From Candidatus Scybalocola faecigallinarum (lineage in GTDB: Bacteria; Bacillota; Clostridia; Lachnospirales; Lachnospiraceae): a stretch of DNA of 64,000 nt. This document shows positions 1 to 8,710 of this stretch, one piece after another. Position 1 is the first letter of the stretch. Each line of letters begins with the position of its first letter. The notes under the pieces were generated by a model. The model made no database searches. It was not told the DNA's origin and saw only the letters and a list, made by a program, of their open reading frames with translations. The DNA lies in assembly GCA_018711005.1 (NCBI GenBank), contig DVIT01000028.1:1-64000 (forward strand), written 5' to 3'. The translations under genes were made by a program, and so were the position numbers.

Positions 1-209
1 AAGTTCTGGGGCCTGCGCTTGCGGCTGTTCATAGCCGCCTGGCCTACCAGAACATTTCCATTGTCCTCCACAAACACTGCCGATGGGAGCGAATATTTGC
101 TTCCAAACATACTTGTGCCAGTAGCAATATCCACCGGCTTTATCTTTCCGCTTTCATCCAGCACGCAGATGCTGGAATAGCTTGTTCCTATATCAATTCC
201 CGCGATCAT
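1..209 (-). CDS. Hsp70/DnaK-like family protein, N-terminal part (runs off window)
   Basis: Reverse translation from ATG at 209: MIAGIDIGTSYSSICVLDESGKIKPVDIATGTSMFGSKYSLPSAVFVEDNGNVLVGQAAMNSRKRRPQN; Hsp70 phosphate-1 motif GIDIGTSYS and PSAVFVEDNGNVLVGQAA. Too short for the ORF track. Confidence 0.85.
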   Translation of the reverse strand, partial: MIAGIDIGTSYSSICVLDESGKIKPVDIATGTSMFGSKYSLPSAVFVEDNGNVLVGQAAMNSRKRRPQN

Positions 210-254
210 AAATCTCCCTCCAACAGTAACCAGACTTCTAAATAGCCGCACTGT

Positions 255-989
255 TCAGCGCGGGAGAGAAGCTCTGTATTCCATAACCTTATCCATAAAT
301 TCTTTTACATATTCTTCACAGACATCGCCGTAATCTATGTGCCCTTCCTTCAGCCAGCTTCCAATAATAACGCCATCCGCGTACTTTAATTTCTCGCAAA
401 CATTCCCGGAAGTCACACCAGCCCCTACGATCAAGGGAAATTCTTTCAATACTGTTCTGAATTGAAAGAGTTTTTCGCTGGGGCAATCCTTCCCGGTCCC
501 TTCACCTGTTGTCACTACGGCATCGCAGCGCTGACGCGCAAGCTCTGCATCCTTTTCAAGTGTCCTGCCGCTTCTTATAGGCTGATACTTAAACCGCAGA
601 CCGCCCAGGACCTGGAAAGTCCGATCTTTCATAAGGGACATTAACTCATCCCCATATACCGAATCCAGTCCGGGGGGCAAGTGCCCGCACACAGAATCAA
701 TCTGTATAAAGTCCGCATTGTACTTTCCCGCAAGTTCAAAGGCTTTTCTGTAATCCCCCAGGATATTCACGCCATATATCCTGTCCGGCATGTTTTTATG
801 CAGGTATTCAAGCCCTTGAATACAATGATCTGTATTTCCAAAATAGTTTTCTACTAAAACCGCATCTACGCCGTTCCTGTAGTAAATATCCGTTTCCTTT
901 ATCATCCGCTCCATGATTTCTCCATTTGATCTGCCTTTCAGATGAAGCATGGCAATAATAGGCTTTTCTTTAAAGTTCAGCACTTTCAT
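255..989 (-). CDS. BtpA/SgcQ family protein (TIM-barrel)
   Basis: 244 aa; KPIIAMLHLKG, DAVLVENYFGNTD, GAGVTSGNVCEKLKYADGVIIGSWLKEGH motifs typical of the BtpA family. Confidence 0.8.
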   Translation of the reverse strand: MKVLNFKEKPIIAMLHLKGRSNGEIMERMIKETDIYYRNGVDAVLVENYFGNTDHCIQGLEYLHKNMPDRIYGVNILGDYRKAFELAGKYNADFIQIDSVCGHLPPGLDSVYGDELMSLMKDRTFQVLGGLRFKYQPIRSGRTLEKDAELARQRCDAVVTTGEGTGKDCPSEKLFQFRTVLKEFPLIVGAGVTSGNVCEKLKYADGVIIGSWLKEGHIDYGDVCEEYVKEFMDKVMEYRASLPR

Positions 990-1054
990 TACCTCCCCAA
1001 TTTAAATATAACAAAATATTACAGCTCTGATCGCAATTTTATATTTGGCAATCT

Positions 1055-1294
1055 CTATTTCCTGTGGCCGCCCCTCCCCGGCCTGTCCTCATCAACCGGA
1101 GGCCCGGCATATACGCAAAGGGGCGGCGCCGGATCCACAAAATTTTCGGGTGTATTCCCGCCATTGGGAGCCGGCCCCTTCGTCTGCCCTGATGATTTTA
1201 CATAAGCCCCGTCCGCCGGATTTTTACGTCCAGGCACAGTCGGAGCAGCCTTCTTTTCCTTTTTTGATCCAAATATCCTTCCGAAAAATGACAT
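1055..1294 (-). CDS. Short peptide, candidate radical-SAM-modified precursor (MSFFGRIFGSKKEKK...PPLCVYAGPPVDEDRPGRGGHRK)
   Basis: The 133-aa ORF overlaps the rSAM gene; an internal ATG at 1294 has a strong SD (AAGGAGGAAT) inside the 3' end of the rSAM gene, giving 79 aa with a Lys-rich leader-like N-term, Pro/Gly-rich C-term and a single Cys. Confidence 0.6.
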   Translation of the reverse strand: MSFFGRIFGSKKEKKAAPTVPGRKNPADGAYVKSSGQTKGPAPNGGNTPENFVDPAPPLCVYAGPPVDEDRPGRGGHRK

Positions 1295-1295
1295 C

Positions 1296-2324
1296 TTAAA
1301 ATTCCTCCTTTTCCCTTGGACAACAGGGCGATTCATAAAGCTTCCCATGAACAAAATAGTTGTAGGAGCGGCATCCGCCCCGGCATATGCCGCCAAAGCT
1401 ACATGAAGCGCATTTTCCGGTAAGCAGCTCCGGCGAAAATTTTCGGTTATAGGCAAATGCGTTAGGATCTTCCCAGATCTGTCTTAAAGTCTTTTGTCTT
1501 AAATTTCCCTCGATAAAATCATCGGCATACATGGACTCGCATCCCCGCACATTTCCCACACTGTCAATGCCCAGGGTATGGATCCCGCCGCTGCAGCCGC
1601 AAAATCCGGTCTTTCCTGAAAGGGAGCCCCGGACATAGCCTTCCTCCGGCGTATAGTATCCTATATTATCCGCGGCATAAATGGGAAATGGCGATTTTGG
1701 CGCCTGCTCCCGGACAAAACGGAGCACACCGACAAAATCAAACCTGTGATCCACACCGGATATTGCCGCATTTCCCATAGGAGAGCATGCCTGAAGCTGC
1801 CATGCCCGTATGGGAAGTCTTTTGAGAAAATCATAAAACTTTGGCAGCATTTTTGTGTTTTCATGGTTTAAGGTAGAAATCACCGTCACAGGGATTTGGT
1901 TTTCTGACAACTCCCTGATCGCTTTTACAGCCCGGGCAAAGCTTCCCTTTTGGCGGTATCTGTCATGGACCTGCCGGGGACTGTCCAGAGATACGGCTAC
2001 GGATTCAATCCCTGTATTTTTCAATGCCCGGATATTTTCCCGGGAAAACAGCCATCCATTGGTAATGATACATGTCTTTATTCCCCGGCTGGTCAATGCC
2101 TTTACAATGGCTTCCCAATCCCTGCGCATAAAAACTTCCCCGCCAATAAGGGACACCCGCCTGCATCCCAGCTCATGAAGCTGCCGGGCCACATCCACAC
2201 ATTCCCCCGTACTAAGCTCATCTTTCCTGGCCCGCCCGCCGGACGAACCGCAGTATTTACATGAAAAACAGCAGGCCAGGGTCAGTTCCCATACACAGGA
2301 ACTTAATATGTATTTCTCCGCCAT
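1296..2324 (-). CDS. Radical SAM/SPASM domain protein
   Basis: N-term CX3CX2C (CCFSCKYC), LIGGEVFMR (GGE motif), C-term SPASM-like Cys set (CGCSGG..GCES..CASCSFGGICRGGC..CC). Confidence 0.9.
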   Translation of the reverse strand: MAEKYILSSCVWELTLACCFSCKYCGSSGGRARKDELSTGECVDVARQLHELGCRRVSLIGGEVFMRRDWEAIVKALTSRGIKTCIITNGWLFSRENIRALKNTGIESVAVSLDSPRQVHDRYRQKGSFARAVKAIRELSENQIPVTVISTLNHENTKMLPKFYDFLKRLPIRAWQLQACSPMGNAAISGVDHRFDFVGVLRFVREQAPKSPFPIYAADNIGYYTPEEGYVRGSLSGKTGFCGCSGGIHTLGIDSVGNVRGCESMYADDFIEGNLRQKTLRQIWEDPNAFAYNRKFSPELLTGKCASCSFGGICRGGCRSYNYFVHGKLYESPCCPREKEEF

Positions 2325-2339
2325 TTTTACACGCTCCTA

Positions 2340-3470
2340 TCATCTTTCCTTCAGGATCCCGCTGTTCCTGAAATATTTTTCCAGCCCATCCCTGGCCATG
2401 GAACGGTATTTCATGGGCAGCTCCACCTGGGTCAGCTTAGGGCACCAGGCAAAGGCAGCCTCCCCCAGCTCCACCTGCTCCGGAAGCTGGGCGGACTCAA
2501 GATTTTGGCATTTGCAAAAAGCGTTGGGATAAATATGGGTAACGCTTGAGGGGATCACCACGGATTTAAGCTGTTTCATATTAAAAAATGCCGCCGTATA
2601 AATGACCTTCACGGTTGGCGGAACGATACAGATCTCATCCTCATCCCGGAAGTTCCGGTACAGGACCCCATTTCGGATCAGCAGCCCGTGCTGGCGGGTG
2701 GAACCTTTTTTCGCCCGGAAGCGGCTGTCCCTTTTGGCCCACCACGCTTCCCTTTTCTTTTGGGCTTCCTCAAGTCCTTCCATATATTTCCTGTGATCCG
2801 GCGCTATATCATCAAACTCACGGCTTGAGTAAGACTCAAAGGTACAAATGTGATTAAAAAACTCGTCATACACATAATAATTATATTCTTCTTCCATGCC
2901 AAAGCCGTCCTCATCCGGCCCTTCATACCCGGCATAGGTCCGGTTATAATAACGGCCATATCCATCCCGGCCGTAAATGGAGATCTCCCCATCCGCTTCT
3001 CCCCGGAACTGGCTAAATCCTGCGCTGTGCCACAGTTTTTCCGGCATGCTGTCCCGGGAGATACGCTGACTGGTGTAATAGCTGGCATCAAAAAAAGATT
3101 CCGGAGAAAATAATCCGTAAAATATAGCCAGGGGATGGACTGAAAGCATATCCATGGCTCCCTGATTGCCAAACCAGGCCGCCCTGGCCAGCCATGTGTA
3201 CGCCACCATCAACGGCCAGCTTTCTTCCATATGCTTATTCATATAGACATCAAAAGCTTTCTGGGAGGAAGGACTGTAGTCACTGATGAGCATGGTTTCC
3301 AGATGCCTTAAATGAGAGGAAACCTGCCCTAAGAAATGCTCATACAGCTTCATCATCGCCCGGGTATCCCCCATGGCGCACTGGTGTGCCAGACGGTCTA
3401 TCTCTTCCTTTTTGTATCTGTCCCAGATGATTTCCACATAATCCTGCCACCATGGCCGATAATAACTCAT
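2340..3470 (-). CDS. Leucine-rich repeat (BspA/LRR_5-type) protein
   Basis: C-term IVPPTVKVIYTAAFFNMKQLKSVVIPSSVTHIYPNAFCKCQNLESAQLPEQV = LRR_5 repeats; N-term unassigned. Confidence 0.7.
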   Translation of the reverse strand: MSYYRPWWQDYVEIIWDRYKKEEIDRLAHQCAMGDTRAMMKLYEHFLGQVSSHLRHLETMLISDYSPSSQKAFDVYMNKHMEESWPLMVAYTWLARAAWFGNQGAMDMLSVHPLAIFYGLFSPESFFDASYYTSQRISRDSMPEKLWHSAGFSQFRGEADGEISIYGRDGYGRYYNRTYAGYEGPDEDGFGMEEEYNYYVYDEFFNHICTFESYSSREFDDIAPDHRKYMEGLEEAQKKREAWWAKRDSRFRAKKGSTRQHGLLIRNGVLYRNFRDEDEICIVPPTVKVIYTAAFFNMKQLKSVVIPSSVTHIYPNAFCKCQNLESAQLPEQVELGEAAFAWCPKLTQVELPMKYRSMARDGLEKYFRNSGILKER

Positions 3471-3503
3471 GATCCTTCCCCCTTTTTTTCTTCCACTAAA
3501 AAG

Positions 3504-5060
3504 CTATTCTTCCACTAAAGCATTCAGGTGATAATACATCTGCTCATAAGAGCGGGCCAGGGTTGACGCCGCCTCCACATAGGTTCCGGAAAGCATAAAT
3601 CCGCTGGCTTTTCCATGCCACAGGGCTACCTTCTCTCTGGCGGCCCCTTCAAGCTGGGCCACCGTGCTGCCTTTTGGCATCCCAAGACGGTCCTCCGGGC
3701 TTCTGCCGTATTCCCCTGTCACCCGGAGAAAATCCTCCTGCTCCCTGTCATCCGTAAATTTCAGCTGGCCATTATAGTAAAGCTGCAGCACCTTTAATTC
3801 CTTTAAGGTCTGCACTGAGGACATAAGATCATCAATATTTTCCAGGAGCTGCTCGCAGATCCCCCGCATCTGGCGCCCGGAAGCGCCATTTTTCCGGATC
3901 TGGGCGATCACTGAGCGGATGGTATTAAAAATATACCGGGTTTTGATGAGAAATGTCCGGTTTCCAAAATGGCTGAGCAAAATTTCCCGCACGGCCCGGA
4001 TCCCGCACTTTTCCTGAAGGATCTCCCCGATCTCCTCCCGGGTCTTATCTTCCCTAAGCTGACGGGCGATTTCAAGGATGCCGTACTGGCCCACCTGGCG
4101 GATCAGCTCCCTGCGGGCCTTCGGGGTACCCAGAGCCATATAGGCAGGTTCTGTGCTGTCCGCAAAGGTAGCCGCGTCAAAAAGCAGCTCTTCCAGCTCC
4201 TCCTGAGGGGTTTTTGAAATAAGCTTTAAAGCTTCCCAATCCTCATCCTTAAGGCCAAAATATCCTTCAACCACCTTGGCGCATACAGGAAATACAGAAA
4301 ACAGCAGTCCCTTGACATTGGGATTTTTCATCACATTATCTGTCACTGCCTTTCCCGCCTCAACAGGAGTCAGCCCGGAAAAAATGTCCCACACGCCGCC
4401 CATATCCACCTTGGTCAGGATCCCAAGGGAATTAATGGGGGACGAAGACTGGCCACCGCTGTGAAAGGCGTCCAGAATATCTTTATCAAAGCCTGCCACG
4501 GTTCGGTTAAAAGCATAGATCACCGCGTCTGCCATAGAAGTTTCATAAAGAGTGTCCTCCGAGCCCTGAAGGGCCAGAAAATCCATAGTATTTTGAGCGT
4601 CTGTGCCGTACACGGAATTAAGTCCCGGGGTATCAATAAATTCCAGCTGCTTTAATACCGGGCTGGGATAGTAAATGATCAGATACTTCACATCATTGAT
4701 CCTGGGATTTTCTTTCTCATAGGCCCGGACAGACCACCGCCCTAAATCAGAAAAAGGCGCCTCCAAAGTTGTCCCATCCCGAAAACAAACCGTAATGGAG
4801 GGGCTCTCTCCATATTTAAACCATCCCACCGTATAGGTGGTTTCCAGCTCTCCTGTATATAAAATATCCGCCCCCATAAGAGCGTTCATAAATGTAGACT
4901 TTCCCGCCTTCATGATCCCTGCCACAGCCACCCGAAGGGGGGATTCCAGGCGTCCCCGCAGCTCATCAATGGTTTTTAACAGCTCCCCGGCCTCCGGGCA
5001 GTCCCGGCACAGGCGGGAAGCATTATTTAAAAGGCTGTACACTTCTGATTTCAGCGACAT
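3504..5060 (-). CDS. Dynamin-like GTPase family protein
   Basis: Walker A GIMKAGKST, DTPGLNS, TKVD (GILTKVD). Confidence 0.85.
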   Translation of the reverse strand: MSLKSEVYSLLNNASRLCRDCPEAGELLKTIDELRGRLESPLRVAVAGIMKAGKSTFMNALMGADILYTGELETTYTVGWFKYGESPSITVCFRDGTTLEAPFSDLGRWSVRAYEKENPRINDVKYLIIYYPSPVLKQLEFIDTPGLNSVYGTDAQNTMDFLALQGSEDTLYETSMADAVIYAFNRTVAGFDKDILDAFHSGGQSSSPINSLGILTKVDMGGVWDIFSGLTPVEAGKAVTDNVMKNPNVKGLLFSVFPVCAKVVEGYFGLKDEDWEALKLISKTPQEELEELLFDAATFADSTEPAYMALGTPKARRELIRQVGQYGILEIARQLREDKTREEIGEILQEKCGIRAVREILLSHFGNRTFLIKTRYIFNTIRSVIAQIRKNGASGRQMRGICEQLLENIDDLMSSVQTLKELKVLQLYYNGQLKFTDDREQEDFLRVTGEYGRSPEDRLGMPKGSTVAQLEGAAREKVALWHGKASGFMLSGTYVEAASTLARSYEQMYYHLNALVEE

Positions 5061-5141
5061 GTATTCTCCCTCCTGTTATCTTTCCGCTGATCCCAGGGGC
5101 AGCTTGCGCCCCTGCCTGAGTCATCCGAAACGCTTGACGGG

Positions 5142-5966
5142 CTAATCAAACAGCGGATCCCTGCACACATATAAAATAACTTCCTGGCCCCGCAGGACCT
5201 TGCCCTTATACGCATATCCCGGGCGAAATACCTCCGCGATCTGATTATCCAGCAAAGGATCGTCCACCGGCTTTGTATCCACCACCGTATGGCGGCTGCT
5301 GTCAAACATGCCGTCATCCTCTAAAATCTCCACGCCTGCCTTTTTCAGCAGCTTTCCCGTTTCCCGAAGCTGCCCTTCCACCAGACGGGCGGCGCTGGCA
5401 TTATCCGGGTCATTATCCCGGATCCATTCCCGACGCATCAGGAGATTATCCCGCATCGCGATCACATTCAGGATCATGGCCTCACATTCCTCATCCTGAG
5501 AAGCGGACGCTGCTCCGTCTTCCGGATAGCCTGCGGCCATCCCGCCTTCCTGTGGGGCCGCAGCGGTTTTGCCCTGGGGTTCCCAGGCGTTTGAAGCGGC
5601 CAAGGACTGATCCTTTAATTTTTCCTCATACTCCCGGCGCAAAGCGTCCATTTCCTTTCTGTGCTTTTCCTGAAGCTGAGTCAGCTCATTTTCCATGGTC
5701 TTAAGACGGCGCTCATTTTCCTGGTAATTCCACTCGTCTAAGCGCAGATCCTCCAGGTTTCTTGCCGCCCGGCGGGCCTGGGATTCTAATGTATCCATAA
5801 ACCGGCACAGGTTCCGGTCATCGCACAGGCCTTCTAAAAATCCGGCAAAGCCTCCGGGCTTTTGGATCTGAGCCCTGCTCTTTTCAAGGCCGCACAGGTC
5901 AAAAACCTTATCCAGGCTTTCCCGAAGACTGTTCATGCTCTCATACCGATCTGCCATAATACGCTC
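5142..5966 (-). CDS. Coiled-coil protein with GrpE-like C-terminal domain
   Basis: C-term LLKKAGVEILEDDGMFDSSRHTVVDTKPVDDPLLDNQIAEVFRPGYAYKGKVLRGQEVILY resembles GrpE beta-wing (GV..i...G..FDP..H.av....d....tV.ev...GY...drvlRpa.V.V). Start likely MADRYESMNS (ORF track extends to 6026). Confidence 0.65.
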   Translation of the reverse strand, partial: ERIMADRYESMNSLRESLDKVFDLCGLEKSRAQIQKPGGFAGFLEGLCDDRNLCRFMDTLESQARRAARNLEDLRLDEWNYQENERRLKTMENELTQLQEKHRKEMDALRREYEEKLKDQSLAASNAWEPQGKTAAAPQEGGMAAGYPEDGAASASQDEECEAMILNVIAMRDNLLMRREWIRDNDPDNASAARLVEGQLRETGKLLKKAGVEILEDDGMFDSSRHTVVDTKPVDDPLLDNQIAEVFRPGYAYKGKVLRGQEVILYVCRDPLFD

Positions 5967-6028
5967 CTTCCATTTTGAAAGACAATGCCTTTTTCTGGTC
6001 GCTGAGCGGCCAGAAAAAGGGTGCATTT

Positions 6029-8059
6029 TTACAAAAATCCATACTCAATTTTTTCATCAGGCGCTGTATCTTTTTTCCCTTCACGGCTGTAAGGAGCCTC
6101 TGCTTTTTCTTCTTTTTCCTTCCGGGAATGTTCCGGAAGCATCACCGTCTCGCTGGTAACCTTTGTAAATGCGGTGATCTGCTCCTCCAGCGCCTCCTCA
6201 TCAGCGATCTGCCGGTTTACAGCATCGGACTGTTTTTTAAGCCCTGCCATTTTCCCAGGAATATCCGCCTTGGCCAGGTTAATATTTTTCTGAAGCTTTC
6301 CAATATTCTCCTGGATCTCCCGAACCCGCTTTTTAAGCATCAGTTCAAACTCTGTGGTCAGGCTCATGCGGATCTGGGCAATGGCATTGACCACAGACGT
6401 ATTTAAGGCAGTGATACTTGAAGAAATGTGTCCGCTGATGGCCCGGTTTACCACGCCAATATCCGGCTCATCGTACTTTTTCAAAGAATCAACGCAACCC
6501 TTAGTCGTGCCAAAGGCGCCTCCTATCGTAGCCCCTACCAGCTTTCCCGCCTCCAGGCCTACCGGCCCGCCCAGGCAGAATCCCACGATGCCTCCCAGGA
6601 TGCTTCCCACAGCGGTTCCGGCCATAGAGTTTATCCCGATCTTTCGCCCACCGGCCAGAAGCCGGTCTGTGGCCTTTTTCTTGGGAAAAATCACCTGGAG
6701 ACTGTCATTGGGAACAAAATCCAGCTTTTCCAGGGCATCCCGGTTCACCTGAACGTCCAGCCGCAGAGAAGACCGGATATCCCCGATTTCTTTCTCCAAG
6801 CCATTCGCCAAAGACTCCTTAATATCCAAAAGGCCGCAGATGATCATATCATTTATATCCGAAAGGATCTGAGTATAGACCGATTCCTGACAAATTTCCG
6901 TGCGCCGCTGAGTTACATTGGCATCCAGAAGGTTCCTGGCCCCTGCGGCAATCTCCTGAACCTTGCTGTTAGCCTCACTGGTCAGGGTTGTGCAAAAATA
7001 ATTCAGCTGATTCCGCCACTGAGCGCTGTTTTGCTGAAAATCCTCCAAATGACGGATCTCCTCATTTAAAGCATCCACCAGCTTTTTCGCCTTATCCTGG
7101 TCGGTATTTAAAAGCTGATACTGGGCGGCAATGCTGTCCGCCATTTTCAGCAGTTCTTCTTTTCCCTGAAGAAGAAACGGCAGGATCAGAATCCGGGCTC
7201 TGTTTTTGGCGATCATTCCCCAAAGAGCTTCCTCCAGCTGCCCAAAATTACTGTTCACGTACATAGCTGTATTATTCCGGGCAAGGGACCGCAGCTTTGC
7301 CGTGCCGGACACAGGAATGATCTGAAGTTCCTCCGCACAAATCCCCAGCTCACGGCGGATCTTTTCCCGGTTATCTTCAATAATCACCGAATAATCCGGA
7401 TTCAGATCCTTCTTAGTCACCGGAAAGATCATATTTTTACAATATTGATAGCCCCGCTTTAAAAATCCCACTTCCGTTTCCGTCAAGCCGGAATTGGTAT
7501 CTGTCACAAACAGAAGCATATCTGCATTGGGCAAAAAGCCGTAGGTGGCCTCTGCGTGGCTGATATTTAAACTTCCCACACCCGGGGTATCCACAAAAAC
7601 CACGCCTTCTTTTAAAAGCTCATTGGGAATGGAAATGTTCAGCAGCTTTACATTTTTATAATTATTGGGATTTCCTTTTTCTGACACATAATTTTCAATG
7701 TCACTTCTGGAAATGGACTCTTTTTTCACGCCGCTGCCATCCTCCACCCAGGCCTCAATATTTTCCTCTTTACCGTAGCGCACTACAGTGACTACATTGG
7801 TACACACATTGACATCCACGGGGAACAAAGGCTGCGTCTCCCCTAACAGGGCATTTAAAAGGGTAGACTTTCCCCGCCGGGCCTCCCCGGCAGCCACCAC
7901 CATTAATTCTTTTTTCTCAAATTCCTGATAAATCTCCCCAAGGGTCTGGGCTGAGGTTTCATATCCCAGCTTTTGGGCCAGCTCGCCCCACTGCTTTAAC
8001 AGCTTTCCCGCCTGATGCTTTAGTTCAAAAAATGATTTCATATGTATCTGCCTCCCCAT
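6029..8059 (-). CDS. Dynamin-like GTPase family protein with glycine-zipper segment
   Basis: Walker A AGEARRGKST, VFVDTPGVGS, VTKKD; Gly-rich GTAVGSILGGIVGFCLGGPVGLEAGKLVGATIGGAFG. Confidence 0.85.
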   Translation of the reverse strand: MGRQIHMKSFFELKHQAGKLLKQWGELAQKLGYETSAQTLGEIYQEFEKKELMVVAAGEARRGKSTLLNALLGETQPLFPVDVNVCTNVVTVVRYGKEENIEAWVEDGSGVKKESISRSDIENYVSEKGNPNNYKNVKLLNISIPNELLKEGVVFVDTPGVGSLNISHAEATYGFLPNADMLLFVTDTNSGLTETEVGFLKRGYQYCKNMIFPVTKKDLNPDYSVIIEDNREKIRRELGICAEELQIIPVSGTAKLRSLARNNTAMYVNSNFGQLEEALWGMIAKNRARILILPFLLQGKEELLKMADSIAAQYQLLNTDQDKAKKLVDALNEEIRHLEDFQQNSAQWRNQLNYFCTTLTSEANSKVQEIAAGARNLLDANVTQRRTEICQESVYTQILSDINDMIICGLLDIKESLANGLEKEIGDIRSSLRLDVQVNRDALEKLDFVPNDSLQVIFPKKKATDRLLAGGRKIGINSMAGTAVGSILGGIVGFCLGGPVGLEAGKLVGATIGGAFGTTKGCVDSLKKYDEPDIGVVNRAISGHISSSITALNTSVVNAIAQIRMSLTTEFELMLKKRVREIQENIGKLQKNINLAKADIPGKMAGLKKQSDAVNRQIADEEALEEQITAFTKVTSETVMLPEHSRKEKEEKAEAPYSREGKKDTAPDEKIEYGFL

Positions 8060-8131
8060 TGCTTTTTAACAGATGTTCAGGACGGCAGGAAAAAGCAAGA
8101 AGACGGGCCGTCCTGAACAGATGCGAATGTT

Positions 8132-8659
8132 TTATATATCCCGGCAAAAATATCCGTAAAACTTTTTATTGATCTTTAAATACTGAGGAAAATGCCCGGG
8201 CTCCATAAGCTTTGAAAACAGCCGGATCATTTCCTTTTCCCGCTCAAAAGGCCGGTTGGCCATGATAGCCGCTGCCATAGCATCGTAGCAGTCATACAGC
8301 TGCCCCCGCAGAGCCTCATATTCTTCCTTTGTATGTACATCATCCAGGGCCTTATGCTTAAAATACCCGGCCGGCTTTGTATAGTCGATGCCCTTCCACT
8401 CTGTCTGATAAGGATACACCGTAAAATCAATCAGCCGGTCCGGATTTTTAATAAGGATAGTGGCTGAGCAGTAAATGGGATAAATGGCGGTTTTTTCCTT
8501 TCCCGGCGTCCTGGAAAAATAAGGGATTGTCAACGCCAGCGCTTTTCCTGCCTGACGGATACATGGCCAGCCGGAGACCAGTCCCATGGGAATGGAACTT
8601 CTTCTGAAATCACTCCGGTTAAACTGCTTCACTATTTGAAAGATATTTATTTCACTCAT
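8132..8659 (-). CDS. Hypothetical protein (175 aa)
   Basis: Clean ORF co-directional with neighbours; no recognised motif. Confidence 0.65.
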   Translation of the reverse strand: MSEINIFQIVKQFNRSDFRRSSIPMGLVSGWPCIRQAGKALALTIPYFSRTPGKEKTAIYPIYCSATILIKNPDRLIDFTVYPYQTEWKGIDYTKPAGYFKHKALDDVHTKEEYEALRGQLYDCYDAMAAAIMANRPFEREKEMIRLFSKLMEPGHFPQYLKINKKFYGYFCRDI

Positions 8660-8710
8660 ATGACTCTCCTCCTGAATTATTCTCTCCTTACCCGTAGGTC
8701 TCTGCCATAA

